Shown here piece by piece: positions 46,601 to 51,062 of a stretch of DNA of 64,000 nt; position 1 is the stretch's first letter, and every line of letters starts with the position of its first letter. The notes under the pieces were generated by a model. The model saw nothing but the letters and a program-made list of their open reading frames with translations. It was not told where the DNA came from and made no database searches. This DNA is from Owenia fusiformis (Eukaryota > Annelida > Polychaeta > Sabellida > Oweniidae): contig CAIIXF020000005.1 in assembly GCA_903813345.2 (NCBI GenBank), positions 20,277,375 to 20,341,374 of the forward strand, written 5' to 3'. A program made the position numbers and the translations under genes.

Positions 46601-47213
46601 AGCAATGAATTATCTAATTTAAAGCATTACAATCTAAGTCTAATTAATCTAGGTCTAATGGCTGATTAACGCTGACATTTGTCTATCCCAAAACCTCTTG
46701 AGCCATTTGACATGCATTTTATGATTTTCTTGTGAAGTGGATAACAGAATGGTCTCCTGATCATTTTTCGAAAAGGTCCTTTAAGACATTTAAACTGTGT
46801 ACTTACAATTTAACCATGAATCCTCCCAGTATAGAGCCAACAAGAGTCATTACAGCTTGGAAGAAGAAGACCCAGCTCATGGTTTTATCATCCGTAGAAG
46901 TTTGGCACCCCAAGTCCAATAGTGTAGGCCCAAGGAACGCCACACACATTCCGAAACTCCAGAAAACCATACAGTAGCTAAGGGTTGCATGTGCATTCTG
47001 TTTGAACAGTCTCCAAAAGGTAAACAATGCCCCAGATAATGTTGATGTTGGTGTGTTATCATCAGCAATAGTTCCCGCTATTCCTTGACACTGATGATTC
47101 AGCTCAGTGGCCGTTGAGTTAAAATCCTCTGATTCAGGAAGTGGTGTCTCTGTTTCATTCGTGTATGGATTCCCATAGTTTGTCCCATTCAGTTTTATGT
47201 TTTCTGATGTCAT
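1548..47213 (-). CDS. MFSD4A: MFSD4A-like major facilitator transporter gene, 3'-incomplete (span of visible exons)
   Basis: Visible coding exons, in order of transcription, are 47213-46807, 27536-27341, 3380-3153, 2461-2293 and probably 1601-1548. Every junction has GT..AG borders and the reading phases agree (2, 0, 0, 1). Joined, they give about 351 residues: a hydrophilic N-terminus of about 75 residues, six membrane segments, a long glycosylatable loop between segments 5 and 6, and the start of the central cytoplasmic loop. The landmarks AFLGPTLLDLGCQT, MGMIDSLANLQ, ALHFFYGLGAFVSP and YAFWIMAAVQLPIPV match vertebrate MFSD4A as I recall it. This family belongs to the sugar-transporter-like branch that also includes MFSD4B/NaGLT1. 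The substrate cannot be read from sequence. Segments 7-12 must be encoded left of position 1. Intron lengths are 19,270, 23,960, 691 and 691 bp. It is expected to be a plasma-membrane or endomembrane carrier. Family identity is very secure; the 4A versus 4B assignment is good but not proven. Confidence 0.93.
2293..2461 (-). CDS. MFSD4A: MFSD4A-like exon 4: rest of TM6 and central cytoplasmic loop
   Basis: This exon encodes residues 278-333 plus one base. The acceptor is TATTTTCAG and the donor AAAAAG|GTATGA. Translation runs LPIPVLVFSLYLRDRG and then into a very polar stretch rich in K, N, D and S that ends DDSKQK. It continues directly from YAFWIMAAVQ of exon 3, and human MFSD4A has the matching INLPVPMAVLML at this place. 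The polar part is the central loop that separates the two six-helix halves of an MFS carrier. No ORF starts here because the exon is internal and short. Confidence 0.88.
3153..3380 (-). CDS. MFSD4A: MFSD4A-like exon 3: TM5, glycosylated loop, start of TM6
   Basis: This exon encodes residues 202-277, exactly 76 codons in phase 0 at both ends. The acceptor is AAATTGCAG and the donor CAG|GTATGA. It opens with ALHFFYGLGAFVSPMIAQPF (TM5, nearly the family consensus). A loop of about 45 residues follows, carrying three N-glycosylation sequons (NNS, NIS and NHS, near residues 236, 241 and 247). The exon ends in YAFWIMAAVQ, the beginning of TM6. The loop is polar and acidic and is the least conserved part relative to vertebrate proteins, as expected for an extracellular or lumenal loop. 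Confidence 0.94.
3645..3760. repeat. Two-copy tandem duplication, 57-bp unit
   Basis: The unit beginning AATTCCCAAAATATCAGC is repeated almost perfectly at 3645 and 3702. It lies about 265 bp upstream of exon 3 in intron 2. The near identity suggests a recent slippage event. Confidence 0.9.
3892..4692. mobile_element. AT-rich fold-back element with GCTTCTTTATT ends
   Basis: GCTTCTTTATT at 3892-3902 is repeated inverted at 4682-4692. Between them the motif ATTCGGTAAATA and its variants recur in both orientations, including a local palindrome around TTCGGTAAATACCGAA near 4163. There is no coding frame. Element status is inferred from the ends; no clean target duplication was read. Confidence 0.5.
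4693..6419. other. AT-rich intronic stretch with one small dispersed repeat
   Basis: No coding segment recognised. Bases about 5370-5490, with a CTGCGCGCAGAGTCTAG core and GAAGCTCTCTTTTAAGAAG, resemble the reverse complement of the interior of the MITE at 16903-17086, so this is probably a truncated relative. Confidence 0.45.
6420..7437. repeat. C-rich minisatellite, unit about 62-73 bp, roughly 16 copies
   Basis: Each unit contains TTTTGCAACAATAGAGTGG, then ACACCAACTACACCCC, then a run of 1-20 C, then CTACATACCACCAATGATA. Length differences come mostly from the C run. Early units (6420-6780) lack the C run and include a variant with ATGAAACC. The regular unit creates several overlapping Thr/Pro-rich open frames on both strands; these are artefacts. 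Confidence 0.97.
7438..8429. other. Non-coding intronic stretch, nothing recognised
   Basis: Plain AT-rich sequence between two tandem arrays. The small open frame at 7852-8049 shows no recognisable protein. Confidence 0.5.
8430..9150. repeat. Tandem repeat of about 147 bp with GGCGGCCATCTTG motif, 4-5 copies
   Basis: Successive copies near 8563, 8710, 8868 and 9011 share CGGCCATCTTGCATTCTGG, CTTGGAAGTTTTTAGATAA, CAGGAAAACCACTTGAC and a GTGAGAAGTTCTAGAGCTG phrase. Divergence between copies is moderate. A GGGCGGACGG run near 8467 marks the left end. Many GGCGGCCAT motifs resemble YY1-type sites, but repetition explains them. Confidence 0.9.
9151..10375. other. Non-coding intronic stretch
   Basis: No coding segment or element ends recognised. 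A small perfect inverted pair ATCTTCGGCGAAGAT lies near 9977. The stretch from 10080 to 10150 is T-rich. Confidence 0.45.
10964..11440 (+). repeat. Minisatellite of two alternating 53-bp units (106-bp dimer), left copy
   Basis: Unit A (ATGAATCCTGCCTTCAGG..ATATGCAATATAGTTTACAA) alternates with unit B (ATGAATCCAGCC..ATATAGAAGGTAGTTTGCAA). Each carries its own inverted GAATCCTG/CAGGATTC pairs. The dimer period is 106 bp (for example starts at 11067 and 11173). At the right end the array flips: two 18-bp arms at 11382-11399 and 11402-11419 form a perfect hairpin with a 2-bp loop. Confidence 0.95.
11449..11872 (+). repeat. Direct repeat of about 105 bp, two copies 320 bp apart
   Basis: Copies start near 11449 and 11768 and share GTACGTATCTGGATTTCGTT, then CATAATTG and CATCACATCGTGTT. 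They sit inside the left arm of the large inverted repeat, directly after the minisatellite. Confidence 0.8.
13241..16902. other. Centre of the large inverted repeat: no gene recognised
   Basis: AT-rich, with homopolymer G or C runs near 13290, 14830 and 15232. A short dispersed repeat (13757-13910) is listed separately. A minus-strand open frame at 15369-15629 (86 codons) has no recognised protein family. Confidence 0.5.
13757..13910 (+). repeat. Dispersed repeat, uninterrupted copy (empty insertion site)
   Basis: Contains GAGTAGAAATAAT, CATTAAATATTCAAAATTCA, GTCAAAGTGATGTCATA, AAAAGTACATCT and CGGTTTCGAAAATTG. The same sequence at 36118 is interrupted after AAAAGTACATCT by the 2.4-kb element at 36213-38642 and resumes at 38648 as GAAATATGGTTTCGAAAG. 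This copy therefore shows the pre-insertion arrangement. Confidence 0.85.
16903..17086. mobile_element. Short MITE with TA duplication, ends AGAGAGGTTTCGCA
   Basis: TA at 16903-16904 and 17085-17086 borders inverted ends AGAGAGGTTTCGCA and its complement TGCGAAACCTCTCT. The size and TA duplication suggest a Tc1/mariner or pogo-type non-autonomous element. Interior phrases (AAAAGAGAGCTTC, CTCTGCGCG) are shared with the truncated copy near 5370-5490. Confidence 0.75.
17365..17470 (+). repeat. Repeat fragment ending in CGCACCCCC / CTACGCCCCTG
   Basis: AATCGCACCCCC and CAATCGCATCCCCCCTGACT precede GACTACGCCCCTG. The same style of ending is found at 19195-19430, so both are fragments of one dispersed family. 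Confidence 0.55.
17471..19194. other. Non-coding stretch in the centre of the large inverted repeat
   Basis: No coding segment recognised. Small open frames at 17468-17653 and 18728-18922 show no family. G runs near 18630 are simple sequence. Confidence 0.45.
19195..19430. repeat. Repeat fragment with GGGGGTGCGAT ends
   Basis: A G run followed by TGCGATTTTGCC near 19203 and again TGCGATCGCACCCATCGCACC near 19381 makes a short inverted pair; CTGGCTACGCCCATG closes it. It is related to the fragment at 17365. Confidence 0.55.
20275..20814. mobile_element. MITE with CATGGGCTTTCAA ends and 7-bp target duplication
   Basis: Inverted ends of about 30 bp (CATGGGCTTTCAA, then TTAGAAGGGTATGCAACT, against the right end read in reverse) enclose 540 bp. 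ATAGAAT is repeated exactly at 20268-20274 and 20815-20821. It encodes nothing. A CATG start with a 7-8-bp duplication recalls P-superfamily elements, but this is inference. A solo head-to-head remnant of the same end occurs at 32067. Confidence 0.85.
21795..22315 (-). repeat. Minisatellite of alternating 53-bp units, right (inverted) copy
   Basis: The same alternating units as 10964-11440 but on the opposite strand. The outer flank is shared as well (GACTCCAGGATTCAGTGG, then TTTGATTCACATTTTTTGC, equals the reverse complement of the left flank at about 10935). The inner end starts at CTGTATGATTCCTGAAGG near 21807. Confidence 0.95.
22440..23340 (+). repeat. Pogo-like dispersed repeat, copy 1
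   Basis: Begins GAAGAGAAATCTTGA and ends near ACAGTAAAACCTGTCTTATC / CCAAATGCCACC. The copy at 24532-25235 has the same order of blocks. The ACAGTAAAACCTGTCTAATC end resembles terminal repeats of pogo/Tigger-type elements (family knowledge). The left 150 bp overlaps the outer edge of the large inverted repeat. Confidence 0.65.
23405..23590 (+). repeat. Pogo-like dispersed repeat, terminal fragment
   Basis: Repeats GCGTTATGATTTTTTGGAAT, CCAGTAATACTATTA and ATACTTATACAGTAATATCT, with small internal duplications, and TCGGATTTCGAGGA. It matches the last 150 bp of the copy ending at 23340. Confidence 0.7.
24532..25235 (+). repeat. Pogo-like dispersed repeat, copy 2
   Basis: Blocks GAAGAGAAATCTTGACTGAC, TTTTGAAGCAGGTGATAGCT, AGTACAGTATTTGCATGTG, TGCAATGAACTGTTTTGATT and CAGTAAAACCTGTCTAATCC follow the same order as the copy at 22440-23340, with clear divergence. 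No transposase is visible. Confidence 0.7.
25236..26041. other. Non-coding stretch with a CCCCACCACATAGTGTGGGG hairpin
   Basis: Bases about 25843-26030 are a dispersed repeat starting at the hairpin CCCCACCACATAGTGTGGGG and containing CGTCCGTACGTACGTCCG and GTCGGCCATTTTGAAGTCC. Nothing coding was seen. Confidence 0.45.
26042..26346. mobile_element. MITE, CAAGGAGGATTGGCTCCC ends, copy A with 9-bp target duplication
   Basis: Inverted ends CAAGGAGGATTGGCTCCC enclose 305 bp. GCTAAAATC is present immediately on both sides (26033-26041 and 26347-26355). A 9-bp duplication would fit a Mutator-like element; one shared C makes 8 bp (hAT-like) equally possible. Two more copies are at 30042 and 48050. 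Non-coding. Confidence 0.88.
26356..27340. other. Non-coding intronic stretch up to exon 2
   Basis: Some GTCGGCCATCTTGG-type repeat phrases at about 26680-26870; otherwise nothing recognised. Confidence 0.45.
27341..27536 (-). CDS. MFSD4A: MFSD4A-like exon 2: TM3 and TM4
   Basis: This exon encodes residues 136-201. The acceptor TTTTTTCAG and donor CAG|GTAAGG are both strong. The first T completes the codon split from exon 1, giving Phe, and the last codon is a complete CAG. The peptide begins FPPNGIILTAISVLPMTLFI and ends YGPDVAPFIQ. Two membrane segments are evident at about residues 142-160 and 162-184. The run MGINMGMIDSLANLQMLKIY is the family's conserved TM4 end; human MFSD4A has a similar GCIDTVANMQLVRMY. 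Large introns of 19.3 kb upstream and 24.0 kb downstream flank the exon, so it is isolated among repeats. Confidence 0.94.
27537..28420. other. Intron 1 sequence upstream of exon 2
   Basis: AT-rich; nothing recognised besides the exon 2 acceptor with its polypyrimidine tract at 27537-27550. Confidence 0.45.
28421..28938. mobile_element. Palindromic MITE with CACTGGTGATC ends, copy A
   Basis: A 518-bp element whose two halves are near reverse complements. It starts CACTGGTGATCCACTCGATT, then GTTTCGGTAACAAAATGTCG and GAACGTCGAAGG. The same blocks return inverted up to GATCACCAGTG. ATTTA lies on both sides (28416-28420 and 28939-28943), giving a 5-bp duplication. Non-coding. Copies at 32504 and, in part, 47935. 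Confidence 0.85.
28944..30041. other. Non-coding intronic stretch
   Basis: Only a small duplicated phrase TTTTATTTGGCGGAGAGG (29743 and 29775) was noted. Confidence 0.45.
30042..30358. mobile_element. MITE, CAAGGAGGATTGGCTC ends, copy B
   Basis: Same ends and interior as the copy at 26042 (GGAAATAAGACCGAAACTCG and AATGGCAGCTGTTTGATTTC in the body). Flanks do not show a clean duplication, so it is older or the site has decayed. Confidence 0.82.
30359..32473. other. Non-coding intronic stretch with a few repeat fragments
   Basis: No gene. A C run lies at 31270. Two diverged direct copies of AAAAGCGCTTT..AAAA, then ATCGCC/ACGGCAATCGTA, then ACACC occur near 31805 and 32290. The palindrome CATGGGCTTTC/GAAAGCCCATG at 32067-32093 matches the ends of the MITE at 20275. 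Confidence 0.45.
32067..32093. repeat. Perfect 11-bp-arm palindrome from CATGGGCTTTC ends
   Basis: Arms 32067-32077 and 32083-32093 with a 5-base spacer. The arm sequence equals the first 11 bases of the MITE at 20275-20814. It may be a deletion remnant in which both ends of that element survive. Confidence 0.7.
32474..32743. repeat. Tandem duplication of 135 bp across a MITE end
   Basis: AAGAAGGAATGAAAATCACTC starts at 32474 and again at 32609. Each copy runs into CACTGGTGATCCACTCGATT and on to CTTTTTTCCTTATTTC. The MITE's left end and 30 bp of flank were duplicated together after insertion. Confidence 0.9.
32504..33140. mobile_element. Palindromic MITE with CACTGGTGATC ends, copy B
   Basis: The left end is duplicated (see the 135-bp repeat). 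The right half runs to GACGTTCCGACATTTTGTTA and CCGAAACGAACCG and then stops short of the terminal GATCACCAGTG, so the right terminus is missing. Confidence 0.82.
33141..36117. other. Non-coding intronic stretch
   Basis: No gene recognised. A hairpin with 13-bp perfect arms (GGGAGTAAGTCAC at 33716, complement ending 33800) spans about 85 bp. A short hairpin GATGTGAAAACACTTTCACATC lies near 34895 inside a 102-codon open frame (34745-35053) with no recognised family. Confidence 0.4.
36118..36212 (+). repeat. Dispersed repeat, left part of the interrupted copy
   Basis: Matches 13757-13848 up to AAAAGTACATCT. The remainder continues after the inserted element, from 38643. Confidence 0.85.
36213..38642. 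mobile_element. 2.4-kb non-coding element with long inverted ends
   Basis: Ends AGTGTGTGCCAAA and TTTGGCACACACT. Inverted homology continues for several hundred bases. ACCTATGTTGTGGTAGCTTACT near 36256 and GGCTTGCACCAAGGTG near 36368 have partners at about 38590-38610 and 38482-38500. The flanking bases ATCTT and ATCTA are a probable 5-bp target duplication. The centre holds a degenerate AGGTCA-rich tandem repeat. GTTGATCCTTGTGTGAG occurs three times in the body. The insertion is proven by the uninterrupted repeat copy at 13757. Confidence 0.85.
37490..38045 (+). repeat. Degenerate tandem repeat rich in AAGGTCA
   Basis: About five diverged copies of a unit near 100-120 bp: TTTCAAGGTCAATATCTAG, then a GGCATTTTAAGGC-like phrase, GTGACC and GAGGTCAAGGTC. 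It is the core of the 36213-38642 element. AGGTCA is also the half-site of many nuclear receptors, but here it is part of the repeat unit. Confidence 0.75.
39175..39722. mobile_element. Fold-back element with 46-bp inverted arms
   Basis: CGTGATACAGAAAGCTTCGA at 39175 and the following GATTGGTCGCGGAAATCGAC reappear inverted at 39677-39722. The interior carries GC-rich motifs CGCGGTAAACACG and GAATATGGCATATTCACTTG. No target duplication was read. Confidence 0.6.
39746..39782. repeat. Perfect hairpin with 12-bp arms around AATATGCCATATA
   Basis: ACTCACCTGCGG (39746-39757) pairs with CCGCAGGTGAGT (39771-39782). The AATATGCCATA motif in the loop recurs in both orientations between 39010 and 39830 at least eight times. 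Confidence 0.85.
39860..40320. repeat. GC-rich repeat with CTGCGGCGAGCGTAG hairpins
   Basis: GCGAGCGTAGGAAAACTACGCTCGC near 39890 folds on itself. GGCGAGCGTAGAAAAGCTAC and CGGCCGTGGGAAATGTGAC recur near 40230-40300, and TGCGGCTGCCGTGGGAAATG at 40180. The block is GC-richer than its surroundings and looks like a fold-back repeat. Confidence 0.6.
40321..41177. other. Non-coding stretch with one small inverted pair
   Basis: GCACGACAATTGTAG at 40987 and AATTGTCGTGC at 41065 form a hairpin. The 146-codon open frame starting here (40986-41426) extends into the inverted repeat described next and shows no protein family. Confidence 0.45.
41178..41806. mobile_element. Inverted repeat pair (arms about 95 bp) with ATGGCGG at inner ends
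   Basis: CACGGTGTCCAACCCAAAC at about 41180, then CATGCACGACGGAGCGTTTC and AAAATGGCGG, are mirrored by the reverse complement of 41718-41806 (GGTGTCCAACCCAAACGC, TGCACGACCGAGCGTTTC, AAAAATGGCGGGCGG). The centre of about 440 bp is unrelated. It is probably a fold-back element. Each inner end has an ATG in a strong context, but this repeats because the arms repeat. Confidence 0.6.
41807..42261. other. Non-coding stretch, nothing recognised
   Basis: AT-rich, no element ends or coding frames seen. Confidence 0.45.
42262..42560 (+). repeat. 31-bp minisatellite, about nine copies
   Basis: Unit ATGCCTAGATAAGTTTTTCC, then TTGCAAATATA. Starts at 42293, 42324 and so on show an exact 31-bp period. Central copies are near identical; copies at both edges diverge (CTGTCCTTGC variants at the right). 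Confidence 0.97.
42905..43200 (+). repeat. (CCATA)n pentanucleotide microsatellite with outliers
   Basis: A pure CCATA run of about 15-17 units lies at 42925-43000, followed by scattered CCATACCATAC remnants at 43030, 43090 and 43172-43195. The spacers TGGAATAGTCTGGAATAGCC and GAATAGTCTGGCAATAGCC are themselves duplicated. An apparent open frame here is repeat-derived. Confidence 0.95.
43640..44990 (+). mobile_element. Decayed non-LTR retrotransposon (LINE), 3' portion
   Basis: The reverse-transcriptase catalytic box is visible as LMYADDTVILSD at about 43754-43790. It is followed, with frame changes, by YNGENVEINDTFKYLGVLFS (about 43925-43985), then FNTLILPILCYGCEIWGF and KFCKYILRVKATTPSFMIYG (about 44105-44250), then ELGRYPLEIHIK. 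This order (YADD, thumb YLGVLF, YG.E.WGF, HLKFCK..LG/R VK) is usual in Jockey/CR1-type LINEs; the exact clade is not decided. Upstream palm motifs are missing, so the copy is 5'-truncated. At least two frameshifts and a stop separate the pieces. The 3' end is near AATAAAGAATGAAAGTAAAA at 44970. Confidence 0.85.
44991..46806. other. Intronic stretch next to exon 1, no gene recognised
   Basis: A minus-strand open frame at 45451-45678 (75 codons, containing GTFEMLLIQHGEYTFYSCAM and GPRLPNYVNRNPGCHLQG) has a protein-like composition, but I recognise no family and see no convincing splice pair. The rest is AT-rich with a small duplication TATAAGGCCGTTCTT at 46490-46520. Confidence 0.4.
46807..47213 (-). 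CDS. MFSD4A: MFSD4A-like exon 1: N-terminus, TM1 and TM2
   Basis: This exon encodes residues 1-135 plus two bases of residue 136. The start ATG is the first in frame after an upstream in-frame TAA in the ATG TAA ACA ACG stretch, so the N-terminus is settled unless a further coding exon exists. Residues 1-75 are polar and rich in N, T, E and S. Likely membrane segments are residues 78-99 (containing MVFWSFGMCVAFLGPTLL) and 113-134 (WVFFFQAVMTLVGSILGG). The loop 2-3 region GSILGGFMVKFF sits where MFS proteins carry their conserved G-rich motif. The donor is AAATT|GTAAGT, leaving phase 2. The hydrophilic N-terminus is longer than in human MFSD4A. No TATA box or clear promoter was recognised upstream, and untranslated exons further up cannot be excluded. 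Confidence 0.93.
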
Positions 47214-47934
47214 ATTTGTAAAGTCAATCGTTGTTTACATTTGAGTTCCTGTCATCGACCTTTGATGATGCTTCTGATTTTAGGTGTTTGTATCTGCAAT
47301 CTAAATCCTTTGCTCATTGTCGTTGTGCTACACCGGCCTGTAAATACAGAACATTTCTACAAATAGTGCCGCTATGTGCATTATGTCGAGTGTGCATTGA
47401 TATGTTTGATATCAAACCACAATCAGGTTGAAACATCAATATAATTATAGGATATCCTATGATTTTGAGGAATATCATTTTTATCCACGAGGTGATATTG
47501 ATATCTGCACGAGAGAGCAAATAGAGAATGAGTGCTTATATCAATATCACCGAGTAGATTAAAATTACATTCTGAAAAAATAATGACCAGGATCACAATG
47601 TTCATGGTCAAAACGACCCTTACCATGCTGAAATAGCTTTTTCAGTCCTCTGAAATTGTGACTGAAAAAGTTAAAAGTAAGCATTCCCGAAAGGTCACTG
47701 AACAGAATATTTTAAAATTTTCAGAAAATGTGACCAATATATTCTTTCAAATGATAGGAGCTTTGAAAATTAGAAAATTGTCTTTAAAAAAAATTGTGGT
47801 CATAAAAAGGAATAAAGCTTTTCAAATCATTTTTGGGAGTAGTACAACTGAATGAAGATCAAAGCAGAACTCTGTTATCTAACTTAAAAAAAATCTAAAA
47901 TCCACATGTTTTTTCATTTCCTGTTTGATAAAAA
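47214..47934. promoter_or_regulatory. 5' flank of the MFSD4A-like gene (5' UTR/promoter region expected)
   Basis: Directly upstream of the start codon on the minus strand. No TATA box or initiator was convincing. A hairpin GGTGATATTGATAT/ATATCAATATCACC spans about 47491-47553. The region is otherwise AT-rich. Calling it regulatory rests only on position. Confidence 0.3.
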
Positions 47935-48049
47935 ATTCTGATAACTACCCCGAGACCTTAAGATAGATTTACTTTAAAATATGATACTGACAAACGTGAA
48001 AAGAATGTCTTGAAAATTCTGCCTACATCTCGTGAAATAAAGAAAAAAC
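47935..48049. mobile_element. Fragment of the CACTGGTGATC-family MITE
   Basis: ATGATACTGACAAACGTG, GAAAATTCTGCCTACATCTC and GTGAAATAAAGAAAAAA match 33010-33090 of copy B. It is cut on the right by the start of another MITE at 48050. Confidence 0.7.
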
Positions 48050-48262
48050 TAAGGAGGATTGGCTCCCAGAATGCAATTCTGATATTCTGCCAAATATGGA
48101 CATCAATGCCGTGTACAAAATTAAAAATCAAACAGTCGCCATTTCTCAGTTTTTCTCACTTCAGAATTTGAATCGCGAGTGTTCTTATTACTAAACAAAA
48201 AATTCAAATGCACAATAATAATGAAGCTAGCTTTGTTGAAAAATATCGATGCTGCATTTTAT
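48050..48262. mobile_element. MITE, AAGGAGGATTGGCTCCC end, copy C (fragment)
   Basis: The left end and interior match the copies at 26042 and 30042 in part (AAAAATTCAAATGCACAA and GAAAAATATCGATGCTGCAT near the right). The right terminus is missing. It adjoins a fragment of a different MITE, so one element was probably inserted into the other. Confidence 0.7.
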
Positions 48263-48361
48263 ATAGCTGTCAATGTGAACAAAAAAACAGTCTTCAAACC
48301 CGCAAATGATCTCTCTTGGTTCTCGTTGGTTTACAAACATCAAAGACAGGTCCGTCGTTGA

Positions 48362-51062
48362 AACATGGAAGAAACATGCCCATGGTGGCTGCAATAAAGA
48401 GCATCTATAACCCCTACATGGAAGAAACATGCCCATGGTTGCTGCAATGAAGAGCATCTACAACTCCTACATGGAAGAAACATGCCCATGGTTGCTACAA
48501 TGAAGAGCATCTATAACTCTTACACGGAAGAAACATGCCCATGGTTGCTACAATGAAGAGCATCTACAACTCCTACATGGAAGAAACATGCCCATGGTGG
48601 CTGCAATAAAGAGCATCTATAACTCCTACATGGAAGAAACTGCCCATGGTTGCTGCAATGAAGAGCATCTACAACTCCTACATGGAAGAAACATGCCCAT
48701 GGTTGCTACAATGAAGAGCATCTATAACTCTTACACGGAAGAAACATGCCCATGGTTGCTACAATGAAGAGCATCTACAACTCCTACATGGAAGAAACAT
48801 GCCCATGGTTGCTGCAATGAAGAGCATCTACAACTCCTACATGGAAGAAACATGCTCATGGTTGCTGCAATAAAGAGCATCTATAACTCCTACATGGAAG
48901 AAGCATGCCCATGGTTGCTACAATGAAGAGCATCTACAACTCCTACATGGAAGAAACATGCCCATGGTTGCTACAATGAAGAGCATCTATAACTCTTACA
49001 CGGAAGAAACATGCCCATGGTTGCTAAAATGAAGAGCATCTATAACTCCTACATGGAAGAAACATGCCCATGGTTGCTGCAATGAAGAGCATCTACAACT
49101 CCTACATGGAAGAAACATGCTCATGGTTGCTGCAATAAAGAGCATCTACAACTCCTACATGGAATAAACATGCCCATGGTTGCTACAATGAAGAGCATCT
49201 ACAACTCCTACATGGAAGAAACATGCTCATGGTTGCTGCAATAAAGAGCATCTACAACTCCTACATGGAATAAACATGCTCATGGTTGCTGCAATAAAGA
49301 GCATCTACAACTCCTACATGGAAGAAACATGCTCATGGTTGCTGCAATAAAGAGCATCTACAACTCCTACATGGAATAAACATGCCCATGGTTGCTGCAA
49401 TGAAGAGCATCTATAACTCTTACACGGAAGAAACATGCCCATGGTTGCTGCAATGAAGAGCATCTACAACTCCTACATGGAAGAAACATGCCCATGGCTG
49501 CTACAATGAAGAGCATCTATAACTCATACATGGAAGAAACATGCCCATGGTTGCTGCAATGAAGAGCATCTATAACTCCTACATGGAATAAACATGCCCA
49601 TGGTTGCTGCAATGAAGAGCATCTATAACTCTTACACGGAAGAAACATGCCCATGGTTGCTGCAATGAAGAGCATCTACAACTCCTACATGGAAGAAACA
49701 TGCCCATGGTTGCTGCAATGAAGAGCATCTATAACTCCTACATGGAATAAACATGCTCATGGTTGCTGCAATAAAGAGCATCTACAACTCCTACATGGAA
49801 GAAACATGCCCATGCTTGCTACAATGAAGAGCATCTACAACTCCTACATGGAAGAAACATGCCCATGGTTGCTGCAATGAAGAGCATCTACAACTCCTAC
49901 ATGGAATAAACATGCTCATGGTTGCTGCAATAAAGAGCATCTATAACTCCTACATGGAAGAAACATGCCCATGGTTGCTACAATGAAGAGCATCTATAAC
50001 TCATACATGGAAGAAACATGCCCATGGTTGCTACAATGAAGAGCATCTATAACTCATACATGGAAGAAACATGCCCATGGTTGCTACAATGAAGAGCATC
50101 TACAACTCCTACATGGAATAAACATGCCCATGGTTGCTACAATGAAGAGCATCTACAACTCCTACATGGAAGAAACATGCCCATGGTTGCTACAATGAAG
50201 AGCATCTACAACTCCTACATGGAAGAAACATGCCCATGGTTGCTACAATGAAGAGCATCTATAACTCTTACACGGAAGAAACATGCCCATGGTTGCTGCA
50301 ATGAAGAGCATCTACAACTCCTACATGGAAGAAACATGCTCATGGTTGCTACAATGAAGAGCATCTACAACTCCTACATGGAAGAAACATGCCCATGGTT
50401 GCTGCAATGAAGAGCATCTACAACTCCTACATGGAAGAAACATGCCCATGGTTGCTGCAATGAAGAGCATCTACAACTCCTACATGGAAGAAACATGCCC
50501 ATGGTTGCTGCAATGAAGAGCATCTACAACTCCTACATGGAAGAAACATGCCCATGGTTGCTGCAATGAAGAGCATCTATAACTCTTACTCGGAAGAAAC
50601 ATGCCCATGGTTGCTGCAATGAAGAGCATCTACAACTCCTACATGGAAGAAACATGCCCATGGTTGCTGCAATAAAGAGCATCTACAACTCCTACATGGA
50701 AGAAACATGCCCATGGTTTCTGCAATGAAGAGCATCTACAACTCCTACATGGAAGAAACATGCCCATGGTTGCTGCAATGAAGAGCATCTACAACTCCTA
50801 CATGGAAGAAACATGCCCATGGTTGCTGCAATAAAGAGCATATAAAACTCTTACACGGAAGAAACATGCCCATGGTTGCTGCAATGAAGAGCATCTACAA
50901 CTCCTACATGGGAGAAACATGCCCATGGTTGCTACAATGAAGAGCATCTACAACTCCTACATGGAAGAAACATGCTCATAGTTGCTGCAATAAAGAACAT
51001 CTATATCTCCTACATGGAAGAAACATACCCATGGTTGCTGCAATAAAGAGCATATATAACTC
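48362..51062 (+). repeat. 53-bp minisatellite, about 51 copies (2.7 kb)
   Basis: Unit: TACATGGAAGAAACATGCCC, then ATGGTTGCTGCAATGAAG, then AGCATCTACAACTCC. The period is 53 bp throughout (one copy lacks a base near 48636). A few variant positions (CTGCAA/CTACAA, ATGAAG/ATAAAG, CTACAA/CTATAA, GCCC/GCTC) recur in blocks, indicating higher-order copying. 53 is not a multiple of three and stops occur, so the array is non-coding. The last copies (after 50990) are more diverged. Confidence 0.98.

Noticed and set aside
46732-46977. Plus-strand frame of 81 codons
   Set aside because: Antisense shadow of transporter exon 1.
48227-48457. Minus-strand frame over the 53-bp array
   Set aside because: 53 bp is not a multiple of three and most copies contain stops, so no repeat protein is encoded.
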